This document shows positions 28,346-36,638 of a DNA stretch of 64,000 bases, in pieces. Both the position numbers and the translations under genes were made by a program. The stretch is taken from contig CAWKAP010000012.1 of NCBI GenBank assembly GCA_963847675.1, forward strand, positions 1 to 64,000, given 5' to 3'. Position 1 is the stretch's first letter; every line of letters starts with the position of its first letter. The DNA comes from JADJWR01 sp963847675 (GTDB lineage: Bacteria; Pseudomonadota; Gammaproteobacteria; Burkholderiales; Burkholderiaceae_F). The notes under the pieces were generated by a model, which was not told the origin of the DNA, did no database searches, and was given only the letters and a program-made list of their open reading frames with translations.

Positions 28346-30196
28346 TCAAAGCGGCCAGACCAGCAGCAGCATCGGGATGCTCACGGCAACGACCAGGATC
28401 TCCACGGGCAGACCCAGCCGCCAGTAGTCGCCGAAACGAAAGCCGCCGGGGCCGAGGATCAGCGTGTTGTTCTGGTGCCCGATCGGCGTGAGGAACGCGC
28501 ACGAGGCGCCGATCGCCACGGCCATCAGAAACGGATCGGCGCTGGCGCCGAGCTGGTTCGCGGTGCCGATGGCGATCGGGCACATCACCGCCGCGGTGGC
28601 GGCGTTGTTCATCACGTCCGACAGCGTCATGCTGACGATCAGCACCAGCGCCAGCGCGATCACCGGATGGCCCTGCGCGACGGCATCGAGCAGCACCCGC
28701 GCGATGAGGTCAGCCGTGCCGGTGGAGGCCATGGCGCCGGCCACCGGGATCAGGGCGCCGAGCAGCACGATCACCGGCCAGTCGATCGCCTCGTAGGCCG
28801 CGCGCGGCGGCACGGTGCGCGCCACCATGCTCGCCAGCACGCCGCCGGCAAAGGCGATCGCTGCCGGCAGCAGCCCGAAGGCCGCGCCGCCGACCGCCGC
28901 GGCCATGATGCCGCCCGCGGCAATCGCCTTGGCCTTGTCCGGAATGCGCAGCGCGCGTTCGGCCAGCGGCACGCAGCGCCAGTCCACCGCGAACTCGCTG
29001 ATTGCCTCCGGCGGCCCCTGCATCAGCAGCACGTCTCCGGCGGCCAGCCGCATCAGGCGCAGCCGCGTCGTCAGGCGGTGGCCCTCACGCGACACGGCGA
29101 GCAGGTTGATGCCATAGCGCGAGCGCAGCAGCAGATCCGCCGCCGAACGGCCGGTCACCGGTGACAGCGGCAGCACCGCCAGTTCCGCCAGCACGATTTC
29201 GTCCGACGGCGGCGCCTTTTCCTCCTTCTTCTCCTCCTCCGCAGCCGGTTGCTCCGCCTCGGGCGCGGCCTCGCTGCCCTTCTCCTTGTCTTTGTCGGGC
29301 TCCTTCTCGCGCGCCTCCGCCAGCTTCAGGCCGAGCCGCTCGAGCGCGTCGGTCAGCGCATCGGCCTCGGCTTCGACGACGAGGATGTCGCCGGCGCGGA
29401 CGAGGCGGCCGGGGCTCGGCGCAGTGACGCGCACGTCATTGCGCACCAGCCCGACGATCTGCGCACCGGCCTCGTCGAGTGCGGCTTCGATTTCGCGCAG
29501 CGTCTTGCCGTCGGCCTTGGAGCCCTCGGGGACGATCGCTTCGGTCAGGTAGGCGCCGGTGTCGAACTTCTCTGCGGCGGCGTGGCGCCGCAACGGAACG
29601 AGGCGCCAGCCGATCAGCACGACGAACAGCAACCCGGTGACTGCCACCGCCACGCCGACCGGCGAGAAGTCGAACATGGCGAACGTCGGCGAACCCGTCT
29701 GCGCCCGGAAGCCGGAAACGATCAGGTTGGGCGGGGTGCCGATCAGCGTCGTCATGCCGCCGAGGATCGACCCGAAGGCGAGCGGCATCAGCGCGCGCCC
29801 GGGTGGAAGCTTCAGCCGCGACGACACCTGGATTGCGACCGGCATCAGCAGCGCCAGCGCGCCGACGTTGTTCATGAACGCCGACAGCACGGCGCCCAGC
29901 CCGGTCAGCACGGCGATCGTCACCGTCGGCCCGGCCTTCGCCGGCAGCACCACGCGAGTCAGTCCGTCGATCGCTCCGGAGTTCTGCAATCCCTGGCTCA
30001 GCACCAGCACGCAGGCCACCGTGATGACCGCCGGGTGTGCGAAGCCGCCGAAGGCATCGGTGGCGGGCACCAGTCCGGCCACGACGCAGGCGAGCAGCGC
30101 ACCCACGGCGACCATGTCGTGCCGCCAGCGGCCCCAGAGGAACATCGCGACCGTGCCGCCGAGGATGGCAAGGATCAGCAGCTGTTCCTGTTTCAT
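28346..30196 (-). CDS. SLC13 family permease with two TrkA-C domains
   Basis: Inner membrane transporter of the DASS/SLC13 group (sodium-coupled dicarboxylate, sulfate or similar anions), 616 residues. The N-terminal transport half contains GALLACVVAGLVPATDAFGG and the substrate-loop motif LIGTPPNLIVSGF; the C-terminal half has SDVMNNAATAAVMCP, an equivalent of the second conserved Asn/Thr motif. Two TrkA_C regulatory domains lie between the halves (about 215-300 and 335-415). They are separated by a highly charged Lys/Glu/Pro linker (about 295-335). The substrate is unknown. Confidence 0.88.
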   Translation of the reverse strand: MKQEQLLILAILGGTVAMFLWGRWRHDMVAVGALLACVVAGLVPATDAFGGFAHPAVITVACVLVLSQGLQNSGAIDGLTRVVLPAKAGPTVTIAVLTGLGAVLSAFMNNVGALALLMPVAIQVSSRLKLPPGRALMPLAFGSILGGMTTLIGTPPNLIVSGFRAQTGSPTFAMFDFSPVGVAVAVTGLLFVVLIGWRLVPLRRHAAAEKFDTGAYLTEAIVPEGSKADGKTLREIEAALDEAGAQIVGLVRNDVRVTAPSPGRLVRAGDILVVEAEADALTDALERLGLKLAEAREKEPDKDKEKGSEAAPEAEQPAAEEEKKEEKAPPSDEIVLAELAVLPLSPVTGRSAADLLLRSRYGINLLAVSREGHRLTTRLRLMRLAAGDVLLMQGPPEAISEFAVDWRCVPLAERALRIPDKAKAIAAGGIMAAAVGGAAFGLLPAAIAFAGGVLASMVARTVPPRAAYEAIDWPVIVLLGALIPVAGAMASTGTADLIARVLLDAVAQGHPVIALALVLIVSMTLSDVMNNAATAAVMCPIAIGTANQLGASADPFLMAVAIGASCAFLTPIGHQNNTLILGPGGFRFGDYWRLGLPVEILVVAVSIPMLLLVWPL

Positions 30197-30288
30197 TGCG
30201 AATGGCGGGCCGTGCGGCGACCGTCAGTGATTATCGCCCGCCGCCCAGCGGCGTGCCGACGCGACCAACGACGACCGACCCGCGCACG

Positions 30289-31305
30289 TTACCCGCCACG
30301 ACGGAAATGCAGCCAGGCGTTGACAAAGTAGACCAGAGCGATCAGCACGCTGGTCCATCCGACCGCATTGAGCAGTCGCGCCGTCGGCCGCGCCACCAGC
30401 GCCACGATCAGCGCGCCCGCCATCACGGTCGCCGCGGTGGCGGAGAGCGAGTGGGACGGCGCCACGGCGGAGAGCAGCGGACCTTTCAGGTAGAGCAGGT
30501 CATCGAGGCCGAGTATGGCGAGGTTGAAGAGGTTGCTGCCGACCAGGTTGCCGATCGCCAGGTCGAGCGCGCCGATCCGAACCGCGGCCACCGTCACCGT
30601 CAGCTCGGGCAGCGTCGTGGCGAGCGCCACCAGCAGCGTGCCGACGAAGCTCTGGCTCCAGCCCATCGTCTCGGCCACGGCCCGGGCGGCAAACGGCAGC
30701 CACAGTGCCGCGCCCACCACCACGGTCGCCGCGATCGCGTAGCGCGCGACGGCCTGCTGCAGGGTCATTGCCGGCGCCGCCTCGGCGACGGCGGCCTCGA
30801 CGGACGCGGCGCGAACGCCCCGCTCGTACTTGAAGATGATGCGGATCGCCACCGCGTACAGGCCGAGGATCGCCACCGTGACCACGCCGATGTGGCCGAG
30901 CTGCAGCCCGAGCTGTGGAGCACCGAGGATGCCGAACGCGACGACGCCGAGCATCACCACGCCGAAGGCCGCGCCGAGCACGTGGCCCTGGCTGGCGATC
31001 GAATAGATCGACGCCTTGCGATGCAGCGCGTCGAGCACGACCAGCATGGCCAGGTTCAGCACGCACGCGCCGAGCACGTTGCCGACGGCGATGTCCGGCA
31101 CGTCGGCCACCGTCACCGATGCTACGCCGGTCACCAGTTCCGGCAGCGACGTGACCGTGGCCATCAGCACCAGGCCGATCCAGCTTCCGCCGAGGCCGGT
31201 GTAATACGCGATGACGTTGCCGTAGCGCGCCAGCCGCGAACCGGCGACCAGGATCAATGCCGCGCAGCCGGCCAGCTGCAGCCAGTGCGTCCAGACCTCG
31301 TTCAT
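30289..31305 (-). CDS. Sodium/calcium exchanger family antiporter (CaxA/YrbG-like)
   Basis: Inner membrane cation antiporter of the CaCA superfamily, 338 residues, with two inverted halves. The alpha-repeat motifs are visible as VTSLPELVTGVASV (about 52-65) and ATTLPELTVTVAAVRIGALD in the second half, both with the Pro-Glu that bind the ion, each followed by a GN(V/L)xG(A/S)N/C segment (AVGNVLGACVLNLA; AIGNLVGSNLFNLA). The ATG at 31305 is preferred to the adjacent upstream GTG because GGAGG is 4 bases before it. Ca2+ is the default substrate guess. Confidence 0.88.
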   Translation of the reverse strand: MNEVWTHWLQLAGCAALILVAGSRLARYGNVIAYYTGLGGSWIGLVLMATVTSLPELVTGVASVTVADVPDIAVGNVLGACVLNLAMLVVLDALHRKASIYSIASQGHVLGAAFGVVMLGVVAFGILGAPQLGLQLGHIGVVTVAILGLYAVAIRIIFKYERGVRAASVEAAVAEAAPAMTLQQAVARYAIAATVVVGAALWLPFAARAVAETMGWSQSFVGTLLVALATTLPELTVTVAAVRIGALDLAIGNLVGSNLFNLAILGLDDLLYLKGPLLSAVAPSHSLSATAATVMAGALIVALVARPTARLLNAVGWTSVLIALVYFVNAWLHFRRGG

Positions 31306-31459
31306 CACGCCTCCATCCGCGCATTGTGCCGCCGCTTCGGCTCACGGATGAGTCTTGCACCGGCCGGCCGGCGCAGAGGCGTTGACTCGGTCGTTCGACG
31401 CGCGCACTCGTCGGCGGCCGACCGCGGCCTGGAGCCGGTGACCGGCCTGCACTATCAAG

Positions 31460-31479
31460 GCTCCCGGTCGGGAGCTTTT
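31460..31479. terminator. Hairpin between arsM and the antiporter gene
   Basis: A 7-base perfect stem GCTCCCG / CGGGAGC with a 2-base loop is followed by TTTT on the plus strand. Transcription here is expected on the minus strand, where no T run follows the stem, so its role at the arsM 3' end is uncertain. Confidence 0.35.
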
Positions 31480-31511
31480 ATCGACGCGTCGGCCGCGCGC
31501 CGATGCCGTGG

Positions 31512-32402
31512 TCAGCGGCCGCAGCAGCCCGACGGCGCGCGCTGTGCCGCCGCCTGGTCCCGCTCAACAGTTGCGCGAACGGACCCGGCGCGCGCAGGCT
31601 TCACCGCGCGGATGAAGGCGCTGACGAACTTGCCGTCGACCTGGTCGGCGAGCGCCTCGACATCGGCGCCCTGCCCGGCCAGCAGTTCGCGCGTGTCGTC
31701 GGCCCGGTAGACGCGGGTCACCTCGATCTCGGCATTCCCGAAGCCGGCGGCGGCGAGCTTGTCGAGGTATTCGCGGTCGGACAGCGCACCGGCCACGCAG
31801 CCGGCCCACAGTTCCATGCTGCGCCTGATGGCCGCTGGCACCTCGCCGCGCACGACCACGTCGGACACCGCCAGGCGGCCACCGGGCTTCAGCACGCGGA
31901 ATGCCTCGCGCAGCACGCGGTCCTTGTCCCCTGACAGGTTGATCACGCAGTTCGAGATGATCACGTCGACCGAGTCCGCGGGCAAAGGAACGTTCTCGAT
32001 CTCGCCCTTCAGGAAGTGCACGTTGGCCAGCCCGCTCTTGCGCTTGTTTTCCTGCGCCAGCGCGAGCATCTCGTCGGTCATGTCGAGGCCGAATGCGGTC
32101 CCGGTCGACCCGACCCGGCGCGCCGACAGCAGCACGTCGATGCCGCCGCCCGAACCGAGGTCGAGCACGGTCTCGCCGGGCTTCAGCTCGGCCAGTGCGG
32201 TCGGATTGCCGCAACCCAGCGACGCGGCCAGCGCGTCGGCCGGCACTTCGCCGCCCTGCGCCGCGTCGTACAGGTTGGACGTGATCGGATCGCAGCTCGC
32301 CGCCCCGGCTCCGCAGCAGCCGGCTACCTCTTCGCGGACGCGCCGCGCGGCCGCGCCGTATTTCTCTCGCACGACTTCCTTGACGTCGTCGTTAGCAGAC
32401 AT
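31512..32402 (-). CDS. arsM: Arsenite S-adenosylmethionine methyltransferase
   Basis: Cytoplasmic enzyme that methylates trivalent arsenic to volatile or excretable forms. 296 residues. SAM-binding motif TVLDLGSGGGIDVLL at about 79-93, then GLDMTDEMLALA, SNCVINLSGDKDRVLREAFR with a conserved Cys (about 150-169) and LKPGGRLAVSDVV. Arsenic-binding Cys candidates are in EVAGCCGAGAASCDP near residue 30, in LWAGCVAGAL near 200, and a terminal GCCGR. AAGGAG precedes the start. It lies 16 bases after arsR, so the two form an operon under ArsR control. Confidence 0.93.
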   Translation of the reverse strand: MSANDDVKEVVREKYGAAARRVREEVAGCCGAGAASCDPITSNLYDAAQGGEVPADALAASLGCGNPTALAELKPGETVLDLGSGGGIDVLLSARRVGSTGTAFGLDMTDEMLALAQENKRKSGLANVHFLKGEIENVPLPADSVDVIISNCVINLSGDKDRVLREAFRVLKPGGRLAVSDVVVRGEVPAAIRRSMELWAGCVAGALSDREYLDKLAAAGFGNAEIEVTRVYRADDTRELLAGQGADVEALADQVDGKFVSAFIRAVKPARAGSVRATVERDQAAAQRAPSGCCGR

Positions 32403-32418
32403 GACTTGCTCCTTTTCG

Positions 32419-32763
32419 TTACTTGCAGCAGACGATCCGCTGCGGTTCGATCACCTTGTTGCGGGTACAGCATTCGGCGTACAGGAACCCGAGCAGCTCC
32501 TGCAGCGCCCCGGTGTTGGCCGAGTAGCGCAGAAACGTGCCTTCGCGGCGGACCGTCACCAACTCTTCGTTGCGCAGCTTCTCGAGGTGATGCGACAGCG
32601 TCGAGCTGGCGATGCCCAGCTCGGCCGCGATGTCGCCGACCACCAGCCCTTCCGGATGCGCGGCGAGCAGCAGCCTGACGATGCGCAGTCGCGGTTCGGT
32701 GCCCATCGCGGCGAGCATGTCGGCAAAGCGGGCCGTCTGTTCCGTTGCGTCGTTCCGTGCCAT
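32419..32763 (-). CDS. arsR: ArsR-family metal(loid)-responsive repressor
   Basis: Winged-helix repressor of 114 residues that would release DNA upon binding As(III). The helix-turn-helix is in DIAAELGIASSTLSHHLEKL (about 43-62) followed by the wing VTVRREGTFLRYSA. The C-terminus carries two Cys pairs, YAECCTRN and IVCCK, a plausible arsenite site of the C-terminal type rather than the classical ELCVCDL site in helix 3. Family subtype is inferred from these Cys and from arsM immediately downstream. It is probably autoregulated through the AT-rich inverted repeat before its start. Confidence 0.92.
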   Translation of the reverse strand: MARNDATEQTARFADMLAAMGTEPRLRIVRLLLAAHPEGLVVGDIAAELGIASSTLSHHLEKLRNEELVTVRREGTFLRYSANTGALQELLGFLYAECCTRNKVIEPQRIVCCK

Positions 32764-32765
32764 CG

Positions 32766-32800
32766 TTCGATCATACTTCTTTACTTGCACAATAATCGAA
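32766..32800 (-). promoter_or_regulatory. Putative ArsR operator/promoter of arsR-arsM
   Basis: An AT-rich island in otherwise GC-rich DNA directly before arsR. It contains an inverted repeat with one mismatch, TTCGATCAT (32766-32774) and ATAATCGAA (32792-32800), centres 26 bases apart. A TATGAT hexamer (minus strand, 32770-32775) could be a -10 box, but it is very close to the start codon. Position and composition fit a metalloregulator site; binding is inferred. Confidence 0.5.
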
Positions 32801-32894
32801 ATATAGCACCCGCGCCATGGTGGAGACATGTTTACGGTACGTGCAGTGGTCCGGAGGCGCGCGCAGGAATTGCGGCGGCTGCAGCGAACCGCAG

Positions 32895-34892
32895 TCAGTT
32901 TCCGGCCCGGCGCGCGAGGTGTTGACCGGCAAACTGCCGGTACCAGTCGAGGCATGGCGCATTGGCCATGGCGTCCGGATTGGCGACCTTCTCCAGCGGC
33001 TGGCCGAGCATCAGCTTCTTGATCGGCACTTCCATCTTCTTGCCCGACAGCGTGCGCGGCACGTCGGGCGCCTGCACGATCTCGGTCGGCACGTGGTGCG
33101 GCGACAGTCCCGCGCGGATCTTCCGCCTGAGCGCCTCCGTCAGCGCGGCGTCGAGGCCGTGGCCTTCGCGCAGCACGACGAACAGCGTCATCCACGACTC
33201 GCGGCCGAGGTACTCGAGGTCGACCACCAGGCTGTCGAGCACCGCGGGCTCGTCTTCGACGAGCCGGTACAGCTCGCTGGTGCCCATGCGGATGCCGTGG
33301 CGGTTGATGGTCGCGTCCGATCGGCCGTAGATGACCGCGCCGCCGCGCGGCGTGATGCGCACCCAGTCGCCATGACGCCAGACGCCCGGATAGACGTCGA
33401 AATAGCTTTCGCGCAGGCGCCGGCCGTCGGCATCGCCCCATAGATACAGGGGCATCGACGGCAGCGGCGCCGCGCACACCAGTTCGCCGACCTCGTCGAT
33501 CAACGCACGACCCGCCTCGTCGAACGCCTCCACCCTGGCGCCGAGGCAGCGGCATTGCATCTCGCCCGAATACACCGGCAGCGTCGGGTTGCCGCCGACA
33601 AACGCGCCCGCGAAATCCGTGCCGCCGGCGATCGGATTGATCCACAGGTCGCCGCGCACGTGGCGATGAATCCACTGATACGCCTCCGGCGGCAGCGGCG
33701 ATCCGGTCGAACCGAGCATCCTGAGACGCGACGGATCGGCGATGCGTGCCGGTTCGATGCCCGCCTTCATGCAGTTGGCGAAGAAGGCGGCGCCGGCGCC
33801 GAAGACGCTGACCCGCGCCTCGTCGACGAAGCGCCACAGCCGGCCGAAGTCGGGCCAGGCCGGACTGCCGTCGACGAGCGCGATGGTCGCGCCGCGCAGC
33901 AGCCCGCCGACCTGCACGTTCCACATGATCCAGCCCGAACTCGAGTACCAGTGAAAGACGTCGCTCGCGCGCAGGTCGCAGTGCAGGCCAAGCATCTTGA
34001 GATGCTCGACGACGATGCCGCCGTGGCCGTGCACTATCGGCTTGGGCAGCCCGGTGGTGCCCGACGAGTACACGACCCACAGCGGGTGGTCGAAAGGAAG
34101 CGACTCGACCCGCAGTTCGGCGTTCCGCAGCAGCAGGTCGTCCCAAAGGTGCTGGGTGGGCGCGACGGCAGCACTCAACTGCGACGGTTCTTCCACCTCG
34201 TCCACGAGCACCCGGTGGCGCACGCTCGGCAGCCCGGCCAGCAGTTCGCGCACGACGGCACTTCGGTCGTGGCGCCTGCCGCCATGGCGGTAGCCGTCCA
34301 CCGCGAAGAGCACCTTCGGTTCGATCTGGCGGAAGCGATCGAGCACCGCGACGGAGCCCATCTCGGGCGCACACACCGACCAGACCGCGCCGATGCTGGC
34401 CGTGGCGAGGAAGGCCACCACGGCCTGCGGAATGTTGGGCAGGTAGGCGGCCACGCGATCGCCGGGGCCGACACCCATCTCGCGCAGCGCCGCCGCGACA
34501 CTGGCGACCTGGCGCTGCAGTTCCGCCCACGAGAGGTCGGCAAGCGGCATCGCCTCGCCGACGAAACGGATCGCCGGCTGGCCCGGGCGCGCATGGCGGA
34601 ACACCTGCTGCGCGTAGTTGAGCCGCGCACCCTCGAACCAGCGCGCGCCGGGCATGCGCGCGTCCGCCAGCACCGCGGTGACCGGCGCGTCCGAGTGCAC
34701 CTCGAAATAGTCCCAGATCGACTGCCAGAAGGGCGCGACGTTGTCGACCGACCAGCGCCACAACTCGTCATAGCCCGCGAAACGCAGCCCGCGATGCCGC
34801 GCCAGCCAGCGCTGATAGTCGGCCACGACGCTCGCGCCGGCGAACTCCGGCGTCGGGGTCCAGATCGGCCGCGGTTCCTGGGATGTACTCAT
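32895..34892 (-). CDS. aacS: Acetoacetate--CoA ligase
   Basis: ANL enzyme that activates acetoacetate to acetoacetyl-CoA, linking ketone bodies or PHB degradation to central metabolism. 665 residues from the ATG at 34892. Signatures are the N-terminal family segment (DYQRWLARHRGLRFAGYDEL), AMP motif YSSGTTGLPKPIVHGHGG, IAGGTDFAGAFVGGNPTLPV with the downstream PVYSGEMQ typical of acetoacetyl-CoA synthetases as opposed to acetyl-CoA synthetases, and the late catalytic Lys in TLSGKKMEVPIKKL. An in-frame start 87 bases upstream would add an Arg/Ser-rich extension and is less likely. It is divergent from the ParB-like gene. Confidence 0.93.
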   Translation of the reverse strand: MSTSQEPRPIWTPTPEFAGASVVADYQRWLARHRGLRFAGYDELWRWSVDNVAPFWQSIWDYFEVHSDAPVTAVLADARMPGARWFEGARLNYAQQVFRHARPGQPAIRFVGEAMPLADLSWAELQRQVASVAAALREMGVGPGDRVAAYLPNIPQAVVAFLATASIGAVWSVCAPEMGSVAVLDRFRQIEPKVLFAVDGYRHGGRRHDRSAVVRELLAGLPSVRHRVLVDEVEEPSQLSAAVAPTQHLWDDLLLRNAELRVESLPFDHPLWVVYSSGTTGLPKPIVHGHGGIVVEHLKMLGLHCDLRASDVFHWYSSSGWIMWNVQVGGLLRGATIALVDGSPAWPDFGRLWRFVDEARVSVFGAGAAFFANCMKAGIEPARIADPSRLRMLGSTGSPLPPEAYQWIHRHVRGDLWINPIAGGTDFAGAFVGGNPTLPVYSGEMQCRCLGARVEAFDEAGRALIDEVGELVCAAPLPSMPLYLWGDADGRRLRESYFDVYPGVWRHGDWVRITPRGGAVIYGRSDATINRHGIRMGTSELYRLVEDEPAVLDSLVVDLEYLGRESWMTLFVVLREGHGLDAALTEALRRKIRAGLSPHHVPTEIVQAPDVPRTLSGKKMEVPIKKLMLGQPLEKVANPDAMANAPCLDWYRQFAGQHLARRAGN

Positions 34893-35120
34893 CGCCCTCT
34901 TGCTCGACTGACTGATCATGCCGGGAGCGCTCGCCGCGACCGGCCGGCTGCCGCCGACGCGCCCGCGCGAAATCGTCACGAGCGTTTAATCATTTCTTAA
35001 CACGTGCCGTGCAAACTGCGGGCCATTTCGATATCCGCGATGGATCTGAGACACGGGGACGCGCCCTTCTATTCTCCCGATTCATTCCGGTTCGCTCCGA
35101 TCCGTCCGCCTGGAGTCCGC
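34893..35120. promoter_or_regulatory. Divergent intergenic region with an AT-rich patch
   Basis: About 228 bases between aacS and the ParB-like gene. A short AT-rich stretch around 34985-35002 (GTTTAATCATTTCTTAACAC) is a reasonable place for promoters of both genes. I could not define boxes with confidence. Confidence 0.35.
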
Positions 35121-35381
35121 ATGTCCCTGGAGCACATCCGCTGCGTCGACATCAGCCCGGATCCGCGCAGCAGCGGCTATCCACCGCACGAGGTCGAAGC
35201 GCTGGCCGCCGACATCCGCAAGCATGGCGTGCTTCGGCCCGTGCTGCTGCGCGCGACGCCGGACGGCTACGTCATCGTGCACGGCGAGCGCCGCTGGCGG
35301 GCCGCCCGCATGGCGGGGCTCACCGCGGTTCCCGCGTACCTGGTGCATGACGTGACGCACAGCGACGTCGTCGCGGCCTAG
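35121..35381 (+). CDS. Stand-alone ParB/sulfiredoxin-fold domain protein
   Basis: 86 residues that cover only the ParB N-terminal domain: CVDISPDPRSSGYPPHEVEALAADI, then HGVLRPVLLRATPDGYVIVHGERRWRAARMAGL with the GERRWRAA nucleotide-binding box. In full ParB proteins this domain is a CTPase clamp; no helix-turn-helix or dimerisation domain follows here. GGAG lies 7 bases before the ATG at 35121, which supports this start over an in-frame ATG at 35004. There is no parA nearby. It could be a regulator or a nucleotide-binding protein of unknown role. Confidence 0.8.
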   Translation: MSLEHIRCVDISPDPRSSGYPPHEVEALAADIRKHGVLRPVLLRATPDGYVIVHGERRWRAARMAGLTAVPAYLVHDVTHSDVVAA

Positions 35382-35437
35382 CGGCCTTGCTGCCGTCGAG
35401 CAGGCAGCCACGCGAGGCTCGACGCAGCGGACGGGCG

Positions 35438-35810
35438 TCAATTTGGCGCCATGGTCAAGGGCGTGGCGACGATCGACGCGTCGACGATCGCCCGCATCCG
35501 CTTCCAGTGCGACCCTTCCCAGTAGACCCGGCCGCAGCCCGTGCAGGCCGTGAACCGGTCGCGCGCCTCCTTCACGTCAGGCGGCAATCGGGACAGGACG
35601 CTCGCCCTGTCGATCGGTACGACCAGCGAATTGCATACGAGGCAGCGCGTGAACGGCCGCCGAGGTGCGCGTCGGCGAGAAAACGCGTCGTGCGCAGCGG
35701 CTGCGCGCGCACGGCACGCTGAAGTCGCGCCGCCGCCGCGCCGGCGGCAGGAAGTCGTTCAGCTCCTCGTAGAAACGGAAGACGGCAGTGGCCTTCTCCG
35801 GTTGCTGCAT
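35438..35810 (-). pseudogene. Mut7-C RNase domain protein, internally deleted
   Basis: Three fragments of one family appear in order but in three frames. The N-terminus is MQQPEKATAVFRFYEELNDF ... RRRRDF from the ATG at 35810. Next comes RAQPLRTTRFLADAHLGG, the start of the PIN-like Mut7-C domain, around 35645-35700. Last comes RPFTRCLVCNSLVVPIDR ... CTGCGRVYWEGSHWKRM, the zinc-ribbon C-terminus, down to the stop at 35438. The ubiquitin-like middle and most of the nuclease core, which in intact relatives make about 240-250 residues in total, are missing. The start overlaps the rhomboid stop (TGATG). Either two real deletions or an assembly collapse produced this. Confidence 0.75.
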
Positions 35811-36523
35811 CACGGGCGGTCCGGTCCGCGAGTGACGCGGCCGTCGCCGTAGGCGTCGTCGGCGTCGAGGGCAGCCTCGTCGTCCGGTTCCTCGACTTCG
35901 TCCTCCCACGCGTAACGCTTGCGCGGTGGGATGTCGAGCCGGCGCAGGAAGATTGCAAGCAGCGCGCCGATTGCTGCCGCCGCCAGGTGCGTCTCCCACG
36001 AGACGCGCGGATCGATCGGCAGCACACCCCAGGCCAGCGATCCGTACATCAGCACGACCAGCAGCGACGCCGCGATCGCGCGCCGGTCGCGACGCAGGAG
36101 GCCGGCCACGAACACATAGCTGACCAGGCCGTAGACCAGCCCGCTGGCGCCGAGGTGCACCGAGCCGCGGCCGAACAGCCAGACGAGCAGGCCCGGCCCG
36201 AGGTAGACCGCCGGCAGCACGCGCAGCGTCGAATGCGGATAGAGGAACAGCATCGTCGCGCCCAGCACCGCCAGCGGCACCGAATTGGCGAACAGGTGCG
36301 CGAAGTCGCCGTGCACGAGCGGTGCGGTGACGATGCCGATCAGACCGGGCCACTCGCGAGGCCGCAGGCCGAAGGGGCGCGGATCGAGGTCCAGCCCCCA
36401 GTTCATCAGGTGAACGAGCCAGAGCAGCGCGACGAAGCCGATCGACAGCCGCACCGCCAGCGCCAGCAGCGCGTGCGAATGAGCAGAGTGCGTATAGCGA
36501 GGATCGGGAACGTCGAACTGCAT
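35810..36523 (-). CDS. Rhomboid family intramembrane serine protease
   Basis: 237 residues with about six to seven membrane helices; cleaves membrane-anchored substrates within the bilayer. The catalytic Ser is in LGASGLVYGL and the His in SWETHLAAAAIGALLA, the standard GxSG plus H pair. An N-terminal loop segment HGDFAHLFANSVPLAVLG supplies the conserved HxxxN. The C-terminus is acidic and cytoplasmic (EDEVEEPDDEAALDADD). I use the ATG at 36523; an in-frame start 111 bases upstream adds an unlikely leader. It is translationally linked to the degenerate Mut7-C gene by TGATG. Confidence 0.9.
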   Translation of the reverse strand: MQFDVPDPRYTHSAHSHALLALAVRLSIGFVALLWLVHLMNWGLDLDPRPFGLRPREWPGLIGIVTAPLVHGDFAHLFANSVPLAVLGATMLFLYPHSTLRVLPAVYLGPGLLVWLFGRGSVHLGASGLVYGLVSYVFVAGLLRRDRRAIAASLLVVLMYGSLAWGVLPIDPRVSWETHLAAAAIGALLAIFLRRLDIPPRKRYAWEDEVEEPDDEAALDADDAYGDGRVTRGPDRP

Positions 36524-36638
36524 CGCGTGACAGGATAGGCGCCGGGCAACGGCTCGCGCGATCGTCGCCTCGTCCTGCGGACGACCCTCCTGCCGCACAG
36601 GCAAAATACGCGCCGACAGAAGAGGTGGGGGCAACGAG

